64,000 nt of DNA from Spirosoma sp. KCTC 42546. Its GTDB lineage: Bacteria; Bacteroidota; Bacteroidia; Cytophagales; Spirosomataceae. Location: assembly GCF_006965485.1 (NCBI RefSeq), contig NZ_CP041360.1, positions 4,692,501-4,756,500 on the forward strand. The letters run 5' to 3'. The notes under the pieces are model-generated. The model ran no database searches. It saw only the letters and a list, made by a program, of their open reading frames with translations, and was not told where the DNA came from. This document shows, piece by piece, positions 17,679-27,339 of this stretch. Every line of letters begins with the position of its first letter. Position 1 is the stretch's first letter. Position numbers and translations under genes: made by a program.

Positions 17679-20600
17679 TTACAAACCAAGGTTTAAGCCC
17701 AGCGAGAATGAACGAAGTACAGGATAGGTGTTGTAATTACCCGAATAGGATTTGTAATTGTACGGATTGTACAGGTTCAGGGGGTTGGTGGCAACCAGAT
17801 AAACGCGTACCGTACTTAACCCTGCTTTCCCTGCCAAACGAGCGGGCAATCCGTAGGAAATATTGAGGTTACGAACCGATGCCTGTGTCGCGCTTCTATA
17901 CCAGAATTCGGAATCGACGGTGTAGGTATCTTTGTAATAAGGACTTGGGTAAGCAGCATTCGGGTTTTCGGGCGTCCAGTGATCCGACCAGAATACAGGC
18001 CGGTTTGCTGTGGGGGTGGCCTGTGAACGAGCATCCCCTTCCACCAGCGCCTGCCCGCCGAACGCACCACCAATCACAGCGGCAACTGAGAAACTTCGGT
18101 AAGACGCACTGAAATTGAACCCAAATCCGAAGTGATTGCTGGCCTTTTTGTTCAGATAATCCAGATCGTCGGTCGTAATTTTCCCATCAGGACCGGTATA
18201 TTGTCCCGATGCATCTTTAGGTCCTCTTACATCCTGGTAAAACAGCATACCTGGTTTTGGGGCAGCCCCGAAGAGCGTATAGCCGGGATTTTTCTCCAGA
18301 TAAGTATCTACATCCTGCTGCGTTCTGAACATACCCAGATAATGGTAACCCAGTACGCCAACGTCCGTTGATCGCCCGGTTGGGTCTAAATAGGTTCCAA
18401 GAACACCCTTGTTCACGTCCACCAGAATTTGTTTGTTATCGCTCCAGCTCAGGAACGTGTTAACTTTATAGGACCAGTCGCTACCAATTTTATCGTTCCA
18501 TCCGAGGGAGATCTCTGTTCCAAATCCATCTACACTGGCAAAGTTTTCCGAAGGCAGCGTAGCACCAACCAGCAGCGGAACGGACGATGTCAGGGACGTC
18601 AGCATGTTGTACCGATGATCGTAGAACGCATCCATCGTGAACGACAGTCGGCTTTTCAGGAATTGCGCATCCAGCCCGATGTTGTACTTCGTGTTGTTGT
18701 CCCAGCGAGCCTGACGGTTAGCCATAGCATTGTTAGGTGATACGATCAATGGACGGTCTGAGTTACCACCGAACACCGCTCCTTTACCCGTCTGGATCGA
18801 ATAGCTGGTCAGCCAGTTATAGGGTTTGGTAGCATCTCCTCCCATAAAGCCCAGCGAACCGCGCAGTTTCAGGTAGTCAATTCCGCGAACATTGTTTTTA
18901 AAGAATGGCTCCTCAGAAATCACCCAACCCGCCGAGAACGAGGGGAACAGACCCCAGCGATATTCAGGAGCGAAGTTGGTAGAGGCATCGTAGCGTATCG
19001 CACTCTCGAACAGATACTTACCCGCATAATTGTAATTGATACGACCTGCGTACGACAGAAAACCCGTTTCCGACTCAGTCTCAGATGTGGTCTGGGTGCC
19101 AATGGCGTAGCGCATATTATCCAGGCCACCAATAATTACCCCTTCGGCCATGGCCGCTACGTTGTCGGTATGCGTTTCGGCCTGCTCGAAGAAGGCGATG
19201 GCTGAAATCTGGTGTTTCCCGAACTGACGATCATAATTCAGGTAGCCGTTAAACTGGTACGTATCAATGTAACCTGGATTGATCCTGACCCGATCCCCAT
19301 TGTTCAGGGACGTTGTTTTGATCACATCGCCACCGTAAATATGCTTGTGGTCGCCCAGCATCGAGAAGCTGTACACGTTGTATTTCGTACCGTACTGTTT
19401 CCCAAAGCTGTTATCGAAGGTGCGGCTGTACAGGACTCTGGCTTTCAGCCCTTTGATACCCGGAATAGTATACTCCACATTGGCCGTTACGTTCAGGCCC
19501 GTTGTTTTGGTCTGGGTGTAGTTATTGGAATTCTGAACCTCGAAAAAGTTAAAGGCATCAATTGTATTCGTGTTGCTGGAATTCGAGAGCAGAACCGGCA
19601 GCCCGTTCACGTAAGGCGGATTGAACTGAGAGGTGTAGAGCAGACTTTTCATGTCGTTCTCTGCATTTTCGCCCCCTTGCTTCAGGTAGTACATGCGTTT
19701 GTTGCCAATGTAGCTGCTCAAGGACAAAGCGGCTTTTAGTCCCCGGGTCACCTGCATATCGGCACTGGCGCGGAATGTCCACTTCCCAGTATTGATGTTA
19801 TCGAAGTTGGCATTCTGAGCATTGTACGAAGCCCCCGCGAAATACGTAGCCTTATCGTTACCACCACTCACATTCAGGGCATGCCGTTGAACGGTTGACG
19901 GCTGCCAGGCCTGACGTAGCCAGTTGGTATTATGATCGTTAAAATAAGCCAGTTCATCGGGGGTGTAAATGAGCGGGTCAGTTGGCAGTTTACCAGCCGC
20001 ATAGTTCATGTCGTTCAGGTACGTAGCCTGTTGAACACCGTTCATCATGGTCGGCAGCGTAGCATCGGAAACACCCGTCGAGCCGCTGTAGCTGAATTTA
20101 GGCGCTCCCGCTTTCCCACGTTTTGTTTGCACCACCACTACGCCCTGATTAGAGCGAGCCCCATAAATGGCAGCGGCAGCATCTTTCAAAACCGAAATAG
20201 CGTCTACTTCCGATACGTCGAGCGCATTGAAATCGTCGGCTGACCGAACCACGTTGTCAATAACATACAACGGTTGCAGGGTTCCGCCATCTTTCGATAA
20301 AATGATCGGATTACGAATGGTAATGGTTGCATTTTCGCCAGGTCGGCTGGTACCTCCCGAAACACCGACACCAGGCAATTGACCCGCCAACACCGCCGAC
20401 AGGTTATTAACGGGCAGGTCCTGAACGGCTTTCATATCAACCGTGGCGACAGCGCCGGTCAGGCTTGCTTTTTTCTGGGTACCGTAGCCAACGACGACCA
20501 CTTCGCCCAGGGCAGCGGCATCCTCTTCCAGTTGAACGGTGAGGGCAGTTCGTCCACCAACCGGAACTTCCTGCGTTTTAAACCCGATGTAGCTGAAGAT

Positions 20601-20894
20601 CAAGGTCTCACCTCCGGTTGGCAGATTAAGCCGAAACATTCCTTTTATGTCCGTAACCGTTCCGGTTTTCGTTCCTTTTAATAAGACGTTTACCCCTGGT
20701 AGCGGCTCGCCTTTGGCATCCTTAACCGTGCCGGTAATATTTTCCAGCGGGGCTTTCCGGGCAGAAGCCGTTCCAGAAAAAGGAGTTCCCTTCTCTGCGT
20801 AACAGACCTCCTCCGTAACCCCGCCCAGGAGAAGCGCGCAGACCAGCTTTATAGCACTGGTGAGCAGTTTTTGTGTTCGTAAAGGCGATACCAT
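17679..20894 (-). CDS. SusC/RagA family TonB-linked outer-membrane protein
   Basis: A 1071-residue TonB-dependent importer. I chose the ATG at 20894, which gives a signal-like N-terminus (LLTSAIKLVCALLLGG); the frame stays open back to 21053 and overlaps the upstream gene, which is unlikely to be translated. A carboxypeptidase-D-like beta-sandwich follows (GTVKDAKGEPLPGVNVLLKG), then the SusC signature GEVVVVGYGTQKKASLTGAV and the plug with LYVIDNVVRSADDFNALD. The rest is the 22-strand barrel, ending in a short aromatic-poor strand SFSLGLNLGL. It works with SusD to move oligosaccharides into the periplasm. The upstream DUF3826 gene is likely in the same operon. Confidence 0.95.
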   Translation of the reverse strand: MVSPLRTQKLLTSAIKLVCALLLGGVTEEVCYAEKGTPFSGTASARKAPLENITGTVKDAKGEPLPGVNVLLKGTKTGTVTDIKGMFRLNLPTGGETLIFSYIGFKTQEVPVGGRTALTVQLEEDAAALGEVVVVGYGTQKKASLTGAVATVDMKAVQDLPVNNLSAVLAGQLPGVGVSGGTSRPGENATITIRNPIILSKDGGTLQPLYVIDNVVRSADDFNALDVSEVDAISVLKDAAAAIYGARSNQGVVVVQTKRGKAGAPKFSYSGSTGVSDATLPTMMNGVQQATYLNDMNYAAGKLPTDPLIYTPDELAYFNDHNTNWLRQAWQPSTVQRHALNVSGGNDKATYFAGASYNAQNANFDNINTGKWTFRASADMQVTRGLKAALSLSSYIGNKRMYYLKQGGENAENDMKSLLYTSQFNPPYVNGLPVLLSNSSNTNTIDAFNFFEVQNSNNYTQTKTTGLNVTANVEYTIPGIKGLKARVLYSRTFDNSFGKQYGTKYNVYSFSMLGDHKHIYGGDVIKTTSLNNGDRVRINPGYIDTYQFNGYLNYDRQFGKHQISAIAFFEQAETHTDNVAAMAEGVIIGGLDNMRYAIGTQTTSETESETGFLSYAGRINYNYAGKYLFESAIRYDASTNFAPEYRWGLFPSFSAGWVISEEPFFKNNVRGIDYLKLRGSLGFMGGDATKPYNWLTSYSIQTGKGAVFGGNSDRPLIVSPNNAMANRQARWDNNTKYNIGLDAQFLKSRLSFTMDAFYDHRYNMLTSLTSSVPLLVGATLPSENFASVDGFGTEISLGWNDKIGSDWSYKVNTFLSWSDNKQILVDVNKGVLGTYLDPTGRSTDVGVLGYHYLGMFRTQQDVDTYLEKNPGYTLFGAAPKPGMLFYQDVRGPKDASGQYTGPDGKITTDDLDYLNKKASNHFGFGFNFSASYRSFSVAAVIGGAFGGQALVEGDARSQATPTANRPVFWSDHWTPENPNAAYPSPYYKDTYTVDSEFWYRSATQASVRNLNISYGLPARLAGKAGLSTVRVYLVATNPLNLYNPYNYKSYSGNYNTYPVLRSFSLGLNLGL

Positions 20895-21001
20895 GCGTGT
20901 GTGATTAAGGATACGTTGTTTTAAAATGATGTTTATTGCAGGTAGGATTCTGTGGGTTCTTCTTGTGATGTCAGATGAAAGTATCCGACACCACGAATGC
21001 T

Positions 21002-21670
21002 TCATTCCTTTGATTTTCCGGCTTCTTTCTCCCGGGCAATCCGTTCTTCCCATTCTTTGCTCGCCTTTTTCATGTCGATTCCGGCAGCCGACAGGTAGTT
21101 ATTGATCCGTCCTTTATACTTGCCAAATTGGGCATGTTTTTTCTCCGATGTGCCTTCGTCCATGGCCCGCTCACGCGCTTCTGTCAGATAGGCGAGAATC
21201 TGTGCTTTTTGGGTGTCCGTTAAATCCGGCAACATAGCCTGATACCCTTTGTATGTAATGGGCAATACCCCGTACGTCATCCCATCTTTTACCATGTCTA
21301 CTTGCTGAGCCGTTAAATCATGGGAAAGCACCGCTAGATACTCACGATGTAAAGCCGTCAATTTCTGGCTGGCATCCGCTTCAATAGCTTCTTTCCGGGT
21401 TTGCTCTGTGATACCTGCCAGGGCTTCTTTCCGGCTTTCATGGATGGTATTCAGGCTTCGATACTGTTGTGCAATTTCTGTTTTTACACGCTCGGCAACT
21501 TGCGGATCTGTAAGGCCAAGGGTAGCTACAATCCTGGCCGCGCGCTCGTTGATCACTCGTGTATAAGCCGCTTCTTTACTTTCTATTGTCTGATCTTGCC
21601 CTAATGCAGTAAGCGCAACTAGCAGGGTCAGGAGACTGCTTACTAAGAGATTTTTTAGCCTATAGATCAT
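21002..21670 (-). CDS. DUF3826 domain-containing exported protein
   Basis: A 222-residue protein with a clear signal peptide (LLVSSLLTLLVALTALGQ) and a mostly helical mature part. It matches DUF3826, a family of unknown function found in polysaccharide-utilisation loci. The family-like core is KGYQAMLPDLTDTQKAQIL, which aligns with AGYKAIVPNLTAQEEETIL in the second copy at 38956. It lies just upstream of susC on the same strand and is probably the first gene of the susCD operon. The role is unknown; periplasmic location and helical make-up suggest a binding or scaffolding function, but that is inference. Confidence 0.82.
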   Translation of the reverse strand: MIYRLKNLLVSSLLTLLVALTALGQDQTIESKEAAYTRVINERAARIVATLGLTDPQVAERVKTEIAQQYRSLNTIHESRKEALAGITEQTRKEAIEADASQKLTALHREYLAVLSHDLTAQQVDMVKDGMTYGVLPITYKGYQAMLPDLTDTQKAQILAYLTEARERAMDEGTSEKKHAQFGKYKGRINNYLSAAGIDMKKASKEWEERIAREKEAGKSKE

Positions 21671-21813
21671 CTCTAAAATTGATTAAAAACGTTCATTTCT
21701 ACGGTAAGGGGGCAGGTTTTGGCGTAACGTTCAGGGTAGGCAAAAACCGTCATTAAGTGGGCATTAAAAGCAGACAAAAGCAGGAATAAACAATACTTTT
21801 CTATAACATGATA

Positions 21814-21821
21814 CAAAAATA
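21814..21821 (-). promoter_or_regulatory. Candidate -7 box for the DUF3826-susCD operon
   Basis: On the minus strand the sequence reads TATTTTTG, matching TAnnTTTG. It would give a leader of about 135 bases before the start at 21670. A TTG is present upstream but closer than the usual spacing. Confidence 0.42.
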
Positions 21822-21913
21822 TAGTACATTTTAGGGCAATAACTGCATTTTTTTGTCAATTTATTATAGGAAATTATCATAGAATAAATATGACTTATCT
21901 ACGATATTTCGTT

Positions 21914-21921
21914 TAGGTTTG
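21914..21921 (+). promoter_or_regulatory. Candidate -7 box for the araC gene
   Basis: TAGGTTTG matches TAnnTTTG. It lies about 160 bases before the ATG at 22079, so the leader would be long. Confidence 0.35.
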
Positions 21922-22078
21922 TAGTGTGATTACCTGAGCACATTTCTGGCTCTAACCGGAGAAGATATACTTGACCTGAAGCAGACAATTAGTCAGTAGG
22001 CTAGCTACCAGTCATGCTTATATAGTACAAGACCTTCGGCGTACCTGCTGACTCTATTGGATACATTTGCCAATTGCC

Positions 22079-22966
22079 ATGAAACCACTATTTCGAAAAG
22101 TAACTGCCAATCTGGAGAGTTCATATACGGTTCGACACAACGTCTTACCTCATTTTAAGAACATCTGGCATTACCATCCTGAACTTGAGTTGCACTATAT
22201 TCTCAAAGGTGAAGGGGTTCGGTTTATTGGGGATAAGATCAGTAATTTCTCGCCCGGCGAAATCGTGTTGGTCGGCGAAAATTTACCGCATACCTGGCGT
22301 AGTAATGAGGAATATTTCCACAATGATCCAGACCTCAATATTGAAGTCATAGTTATTCAATTTCTGCCCGACTGTCTGGGTGAGTATCTATTGAAATTGC
22401 CCGAAGCTTATTTAATTCCAAAGCTGTATGAACGGGCAAAGAGTGGTATGGTCATAACGGGCCAAACAAACGAGAAACTAGCCGAACTCATGCATCGGGC
22501 CGTTGATGCCACAAACCTCGACAAGCTGATTATTCTATTGTCTATACTGAAGATACTCTCCGAAACGAATGAGTACGAGATGATTGTGAACGGGCGGGCG
22601 GTATTTTACCAATCCAACGAAACCGATACGCTCCGCCTGAACAACGTGTGCAGTTATACACTGGAGAATTACAAGAAGGATATTACCCTGGAAGAAATAT
22701 CGGCCATCAGCAATCTGAGCGTTACCTCGTTTTGCCGGTATTTTAAATTAATGACAAATAAGACGTACTACGATTTCCTGATCGAAATCCGTATTAGTCA
22801 TGCCTGCCGGGCACTCATAGAAGATAAAACACCCACCGAAATTATCTGTTTCGACTGCGGGTTCAATAACGTATCGAACTTTTACCGTCACTTCAAAAAA
22901 GTAACAGGCTTAACTCCGCTTGAGTACAAACGGCAATATTTGAAAAAGGGGAAGGTGCTGGCCTAG
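22079..22966 (+). CDS. AraC family regulator, probable controller of the glycan locus
   Basis: A 295-residue protein with an N-terminal cupin (HYHPELELHYILKGEG and GEIVLVGENLPHTW) and a C-terminal AraC HTH pair (ISNLSVTSFCRYFKLMTNK and ICFDCGFNNVSNFYRHFKK). The ATG at 22079 is the first proper start; the frame extends 12 bases to a TTG. Its family typically senses a sugar and activates adjacent catabolic genes. It lies divergently next to the susCD operon and convergently with the aldolase-transporter genes, and is the only dedicated regulator seen in the large glycan region. No hybrid two-component or ECF/anti-sigma system is visible. Confidence 0.9.
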   Translation: MKPLFRKVTANLESSYTVRHNVLPHFKNIWHYHPELELHYILKGEGVRFIGDKISNFSPGEIVLVGENLPHTWRSNEEYFHNDPDLNIEVIVIQFLPDCLGEYLLKLPEAYLIPKLYERAKSGMVITGQTNEKLAELMHRAVDATNLDKLIILLSILKILSETNEYEMIVNGRAVFYQSNETDTLRLNNVCSYTLENYKKDITLEEISAISNLSVTSFCRYFKLMTNKTYYDFLIEIRISHACRALIEDKTPTEIICFDCGFNNVSNFYRHFKKVTGLTPLEYKRQYLKKGKVLA

Positions 22967-22970
22967 TTTT

Positions 22971-23047
22971 TTGAACACAGAGGCACAGAAAACACAGAGA
23001 AAAATAATAAATAAGCCTCTCTGTGCTCTCTGTGCCTCTGTGTTCAA
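22971..23047. repeat. Inverted repeat, CACAGAGGCACAGAG family, copy 4
   Basis: The arms start with TTGAACACAGAGGCACAGA and end with its inverse TCTGTGCCTCTGTGTTCAA. The element fills the gap between two convergent stop codons, four bases from each, and could be a bidirectional terminator. Confidence 0.9.
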
Positions 23048-23051
23048 CCCA

Positions 23052-23981
23052 TCAAACCACACTCAACTCCAGCTCATTCTGCAATTGGGTGTAGTCTTCA
23101 TACAATCCCTCTACCTGTTTGGCAATGTCTGGCGTAAACGTACCTACACTCCGACGCGTAAAGGTGGTCATGTCGAAGCCGCGTAGCTGTAGGAAGTATT
23201 TTGAAACGATGGGATAGACGTTATGCATCACATCCATTTTGTCGATCAGGAACTGCTGTACTTTAGCCACTTCTTCCTGTAAATCGGCGTTGTCGTAATT
23301 CCGGCAAAGCCAGACGATCAACTCAGGAAAGTAATTCCCCTGAATACAGGAAAGTCCTGCCGATCCTGCTTTTAGTGACTCAACCGCGTGAGCCATGTAG
23401 GCATCATATAAGCCAAATCCTGGGCGGGAAGCCAGTCGCAGTTTCTCTTTAATCTGCTGAAGATCAAGGCAGGTATCTTTATGATAAATAACCCGGCCTG
23501 TATCGACAAATAACTTTAGCTGATCGGGTGAAATCAGACGTTTATAGGGAACAGGACATTCGTAAAACCCAACCGGAATTGTTTCGGTCTGATCCAGCAA
23601 GTGTAAAACCCGCTCGTTGAAGACCGCATCCGAATCGGCTTCATCGGCCAGCAAGCCCGTAATCAGAATGACGGCCTGGGTACCTGTGTTGTTTACCTTT
23701 TTAACAAATTCAGCCTGCTGCTCAATTGGCCCACCAAATGTGCCTGTAGCCACCACGGGAACCGCGCCATTTACCACCTTGATAACGTGCTCGATGATCT
23801 GAAGCCGTTCCTGTTCGCTCAATTCGAACATTTCGCTCGACAGACAATTGGCAAACATACCCGCGGCACCAGCCTGGAGGTAAAACTCGGTGAGCCGGGT
23901 CAGGGCATCAAAATCAATGGCACCCGTTGTGGTAAACGGCGTAAGCATCACCGGAATAAATCCCTTTTCTACTGTTTTCAT
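23052..23981 (-). CDS. Dihydrodipicolinate synthase/N-acetylneuraminate lyase family protein, atypical
   Basis: A 309-residue TIM-barrel aldolase of the DapA/NanA superfamily. The ATG at 23981 starts directly before the first strand (MKTVEKGFIPVMLTPF); the longer frame runs into repeat sequence. The Schiff-base lysine is probably in VIYHKDTCLD and the proton-relay tyrosine in GFYECPVPYKR. The usual GTTGE carboxylate-binding motif is replaced by CLSSEM, so substrate handling differs from true DapA. It is next to an SSS symporter and glycosidases, which suggests cleavage or formation of a 2-keto-3-deoxy sugar acid. A second, conventional family member is at 35583. Confidence 0.85.
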   Translation of the reverse strand: MKTVEKGFIPVMLTPFTTTGAIDFDALTRLTEFYLQAGAAGMFANCLSSEMFELSEQERLQIIEHVIKVVNGAVPVVATGTFGGPIEQQAEFVKKVNNTGTQAVILITGLLADEADSDAVFNERVLHLLDQTETIPVGFYECPVPYKRLISPDQLKLFVDTGRVIYHKDTCLDLQQIKEKLRLASRPGFGLYDAYMAHAVESLKAGSAGLSCIQGNYFPELIVWLCRNYDNADLQEEVAKVQQFLIDKMDVMHNVYPIVSKYFLQLRGFDMTTFTRRSVGTFTPDIAKQVEGLYEDYTQLQNELELSVV

Positions 23982-23989
23982 ATTGACTA

Positions 23990-24077
23990 AGTAATGGGTA
24001 ATGTAAAATGCATAATGACTACTAATCAGATCATTACACATTTTACATTATTCATTATCCATTTTACATTATTCATT
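23990..24077. repeat. Inverted repeat of AATGTAAAATG-like words overlapping a stop codon
   Basis: The left arm contains GTAATGGGTAATGTAAAATG and the right arm CATTTTACATTATTCATT. The right arm covers the last codons and stop of the symporter gene at 24069. It is related in wording to the element at 2833-2921. Confidence 0.8.
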
Positions 24078-25658
24078 TACAATTACTTCTTTTCTGACTT
24101 GCTCCAACGAGCGGCCTTTCAATTTTGTCAGGATCAATCCCACCAGAAAAATGGTGAGCGTACCGATCACAATAATCATGTTGCTATGCAGCGGATTGCG
24201 TAGATAACTGAATTGATCGGGGAGATTACTGGAGAATGTCATCCAGACAATGACCAGCACACCAATGCAGGTGGCGGTTAGCGCTTCATGGCTGTTGGTA
24301 CGTCGGCTGATCAGGCCAAGCAAAAATAATCCGAGCATACCAGCCGCAAAAATACCGGAGAGTGTCCACCAGGTATCCAGAATACTTTTCACCCCAATCA
24401 TAGCCAGTCCGGTTCCTAATCCTAATAAACCAACCACTACGGTAGTCAGGTGAAGAAGGCGCAATAACTTTTTGTCCGATATATCGGCGTTGATATACCG
24501 TTTGTAGATGTCTTCCGTAAATACGGTAGCCGATGCATTCATACCCGAACTGATGGTGCTCATAGCTGCCGACAGTATGGCCGAAATGATCAATCCCATC
24601 AGCCCTGCCGGTACTTTAGTCACCATAAAATGAGGCATCACTTTATCGCCGTAATCAGCGGGTTGAAGCGTGGCCATGAGTTGGGTCACTTCGGCCGCCG
24701 AAGCCGTTGTGGGCAAACGATCCATCGCTACTTTTTGCTTGATGGCTTCAATAAACTCAGGATGGACCTGATAATACGCGAACAGGCATGAGCCGATCAC
24801 AAAGAACATGAGTGAAGCAGGAACATAGAGCCAAACGCACAACCAGAGCGATTTCGAGGCCTCTTTTGCCGATGAAGTCGTATGATACCGCTGAATGTAA
24901 TTCTGGTCCATCCCAAAATTATTTAGGTTGATAAAGAACCCATACAACAGCACCACCCAAAACGACGATTGCGTAAAATCGGGTGCGTAACTCCCCAGGC
25001 TAAACTTATCGTGGCTAACACCAATGTCGACAATTTTAGAAACGCCACCCGGCATCGACTGAACAATCAGGTACAGAATCAGCAGAGCCCCAAAGGTTTT
25101 GATAACAGCCTGCACCACTTCGGTCCAGATCACGGCCTCCATCCCACCCATAACGGTATAGATGATGATACAAACACCCATTACGATCATGATCATCTGC
25201 ATAGAATAACCCGTAAGTGCCTGTAAACTAATGGCTATCCCCAAAAAAATTGACCCCATTCGGGCTAACTGCGTCAGTAGAAAACAAACAACGGCGTAGG
25301 TTCTGGCCCAGGGACCAAAGCGGTGTTCGAGGTGGGTATAGGCGGAGATTTCGCCGGTTTGCCGGTAGAAGGGCACAAAAAAACGCGATGCCATATAAGC
25401 CGCTAGCGGCATAGACAGGCTAAATACAAAGGAATTCCAGTTGCCGCCAAACGCTTTCCCCGGCACACCCAGAAAGGTGTTGCTGCTCAGGAAGGTAGCA
25501 TAGATCGACATTCCTAACGCCCAACCCGGAATCTGGCCGGACGCTTTAGTGAACTGGTCGGTATTCTTGTTTTTTCGGGAAAAGTAAACGCCAACCAGCA
25601 CCATCGCCACGAGGTAAGCAGCAATGACAGCCAGGTCGAATAAGGGTAGGTTCTTCAT
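24069..25658 (-). CDS. Sodium:solute symporter family (SSS) transporter
   Basis: A 529-residue inner-membrane symporter with about 13 helices. The start of the transport core is FDLAVIAAYLVAMVLVGVYF, and the sodium-site region SIYATFLSSNTFLGVPGKAFG is typical of SSS members close to sialic acid or sugar-acid carriers. The last residues (VNE) are encoded inside a palindromic repeat. The gene lies between an atypical NanA-like aldolase and an MGH1-like glycosidase, and probably imports the acid sugar processed by the aldolase. Substrate is inference. Confidence 0.9.
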   Translation of the reverse strand: MKNLPLFDLAVIAAYLVAMVLVGVYFSRKNKNTDQFTKASGQIPGWALGMSIYATFLSSNTFLGVPGKAFGGNWNSFVFSLSMPLAAYMASRFFVPFYRQTGEISAYTHLEHRFGPWARTYAVVCFLLTQLARMGSIFLGIAISLQALTGYSMQMIMIVMGVCIIIYTVMGGMEAVIWTEVVQAVIKTFGALLILYLIVQSMPGGVSKIVDIGVSHDKFSLGSYAPDFTQSSFWVVLLYGFFINLNNFGMDQNYIQRYHTTSSAKEASKSLWLCVWLYVPASLMFFVIGSCLFAYYQVHPEFIEAIKQKVAMDRLPTTASAAEVTQLMATLQPADYGDKVMPHFMVTKVPAGLMGLIISAILSAAMSTISSGMNASATVFTEDIYKRYINADISDKKLLRLLHLTTVVVGLLGLGTGLAMIGVKSILDTWWTLSGIFAAGMLGLFLLGLISRRTNSHEALTATCIGVLVIVWMTFSSNLPDQFSYLRNPLHSNMIIVIGTLTIFLVGLILTKLKGRSLEQVRKEVIVNE

Positions 25659-25694
25659 GTAGCAGGAATAGGGTAAAGGGTCAATCGGGGAAGT

Positions 25695-27248
25695 TTATAG
25701 CCGAGTTGTCAATGGGCCAAGCGTCTTCCCTTTACTTACTTGTTTTCCATCAGAAAAGACTATGAAGCCCTTGCCTTTGCCGTAATGTTTTCCGGTTTTA
25801 TCGTATAAAATGGTCAGTATCTTTCCATGGTACAGCACATTATCGAGGCAAAACCACTCCCATTTGGTTTCGGGTATCAACGGATGAATTTCCAGTACGT
25901 TATCGGCACGCGGCTTCAGGCCTACTAAATCGCTGATGATTAAGTCAGCAAAGCCCGAATGGTTGTAAAATTTACTTCTTGGATTATCCCCCTTCAGCCA
26001 TTCGCCCGTTTTTTCATCCTGATATTCCCCCAGGTAAATTTTGCCGTTCATGGTGTGCGACCGGGCGTATTTCAGCAACTCATCATAAAATACCGACTTC
26101 GTCATCTGCCCCTGATTCCTGTAGTTCGTGAGCAGATTCGACAGTCCTTTCAGGGTTTGTGTGGTGGCAAATGGCCAGACGGGACCATCCCATTCACACC
26201 CGTGCCCCGACCCATGAGTGCGGAAAAGCGGATGCCGACGTTCGGCGGTGGTAATGCCCCAGGGAGCCTTGAATCCGGTAGTGTCGGTAAGCTGATTCCA
26301 CTGACGGGCATAGGCTGGCTTATCGTCGGGCAGGTTAAAATACCAGGGAATAAATCCGATGGCTTCGCGGGCATTTGAGAAACCGCCTTTTTCCAGCTTC
26401 ACTTCAAAAAAGTTGGCGGATTCATCCCATAAGCTATCCAGCGTTAGCTTTTTTAGTTCGGCCGCCTGCTGTTGGTATCGGCGCTGGAGGGTGTCATTTT
26501 GGGCAAGTTCGGCCATGGTGGCCAGAGCTTTGGCATTGCCGTACATGTAGCTATTGATGGAAGGACGTCGGTTTTTCTCTTTTCGCGATCCACTGATCGA
26601 CTCTTCCATGGCGTCTTTCACATCAAATTGCCAAAACAAGCCGCTGGGTAGCTGCTTTTCCTGCTGCCATTTCCGGTAATCAGCATCTAAAGCCTGGAGG
26701 TTCTTTTGGATAAACGGCTTATCCAGATTGACCAGGTATCGATTATACACCGCATCGTCGACCCAGCTACTGAACCCATGAAACCGCTGCGCTACATGCT
26801 TTGGGTCGATGTACAGCCAGAACGAAATATAGTCGTTAATGTACTGCGGATTATGCAGCCATCGGCCTTCGTAAATATGATGTCCCAGGGCACTGCTGAT
26901 GGCATTGTACTTCCCGGCATGATTTACGTTGGTGATGAACTCGGTGAAGACGTAACCTTCCGGCGTTTCTTTTAAATGCTTCCGAAACGCCCACCAGCGG
27001 TAATAGTACACCTCCTGTACTACCGAATCTGGACAATCGAATAGCGGAATATTCTTTGCAAGCCAGTCAAACGACTGGTCATTTGGCACATAGTTTTTTA
27101 CGGCTTCTTCGTCAATGGAATTAAAGTACGAAACGTAATTTTTGAGCTTATCCGTTGTCAGTACCTTACCCGACTGCCCGACACAAACCGTCGTTTGTAA
27201 CAAACAGATAATCAGAAGTATGCCGGATGGTTTCTTTATACCATTCAT
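25695..27248 (-). CDS. Exported MGH1-like (alpha/alpha)6-barrel glycosidase
   Basis: A 517-residue protein with a signal peptide (ILLIICLLQTTVCVGQ). The body resembles the MGH1-like glycoside hydrolase domain (relatives of GH63 and mannosylglycerate hydrolase), with an (alpha/alpha)6 barrel. Diagnostic stretches are SINSYMYGNAKALATMAEL and the active-site loop EWDGPVWPFATTQTLKGLS. A C-terminal beta-strand-rich domain follows (EIHPLIPETKWEWFCLDN). It is probably periplasmic and removes a terminal sugar from imported oligosaccharides. The exact GH family is not certain. Confidence 0.8.
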   Translation of the reverse strand: MNGIKKPSGILLIICLLQTTVCVGQSGKVLTTDKLKNYVSYFNSIDEEAVKNYVPNDQSFDWLAKNIPLFDCPDSVVQEVYYYRWWAFRKHLKETPEGYVFTEFITNVNHAGKYNAISSALGHHIYEGRWLHNPQYINDYISFWLYIDPKHVAQRFHGFSSWVDDAVYNRYLVNLDKPFIQKNLQALDADYRKWQQEKQLPSGLFWQFDVKDAMEESISGSRKEKNRRPSINSYMYGNAKALATMAELAQNDTLQRRYQQQAAELKKLTLDSLWDESANFFEVKLEKGGFSNAREAIGFIPWYFNLPDDKPAYARQWNQLTDTTGFKAPWGITTAERRHPLFRTHGSGHGCEWDGPVWPFATTQTLKGLSNLLTNYRNQGQMTKSVFYDELLKYARSHTMNGKIYLGEYQDEKTGEWLKGDNPRSKFYNHSGFADLIISDLVGLKPRADNVLEIHPLIPETKWEWFCLDNVLYHGKILTILYDKTGKHYGKGKGFIVFSDGKQVSKGKTLGPLTTRL

Positions 27249-27339
27249 GATTCATTATCTTTTAGTGAGGCCAGGTTCTAAAATCCGACACCACATGCAG
27301 TGCAAAAGGTGGCGTTAACGTCATAAAAAACTACCCCTA

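Larger units (their letters stand above)
21671..22078. other. Divergent control region between DUF3826-susCD and araC
   Basis: This 408-base AT-rich interval contains no credible gene. It holds two TAnnTTTG-type boxes pointing in opposite directions (21814-21821 minus, 21914-21921 plus). It is the natural place for operators of the AraC protein encoded at 22079. Confidence 0.6.

Noticed and set aside
20895..21053. N-terminal extension of the SusC reading frame
   Set aside because: It overlaps the end of the DUF3826 gene, has no signal peptide, and the ATG at 20894 gives a normal exported start.
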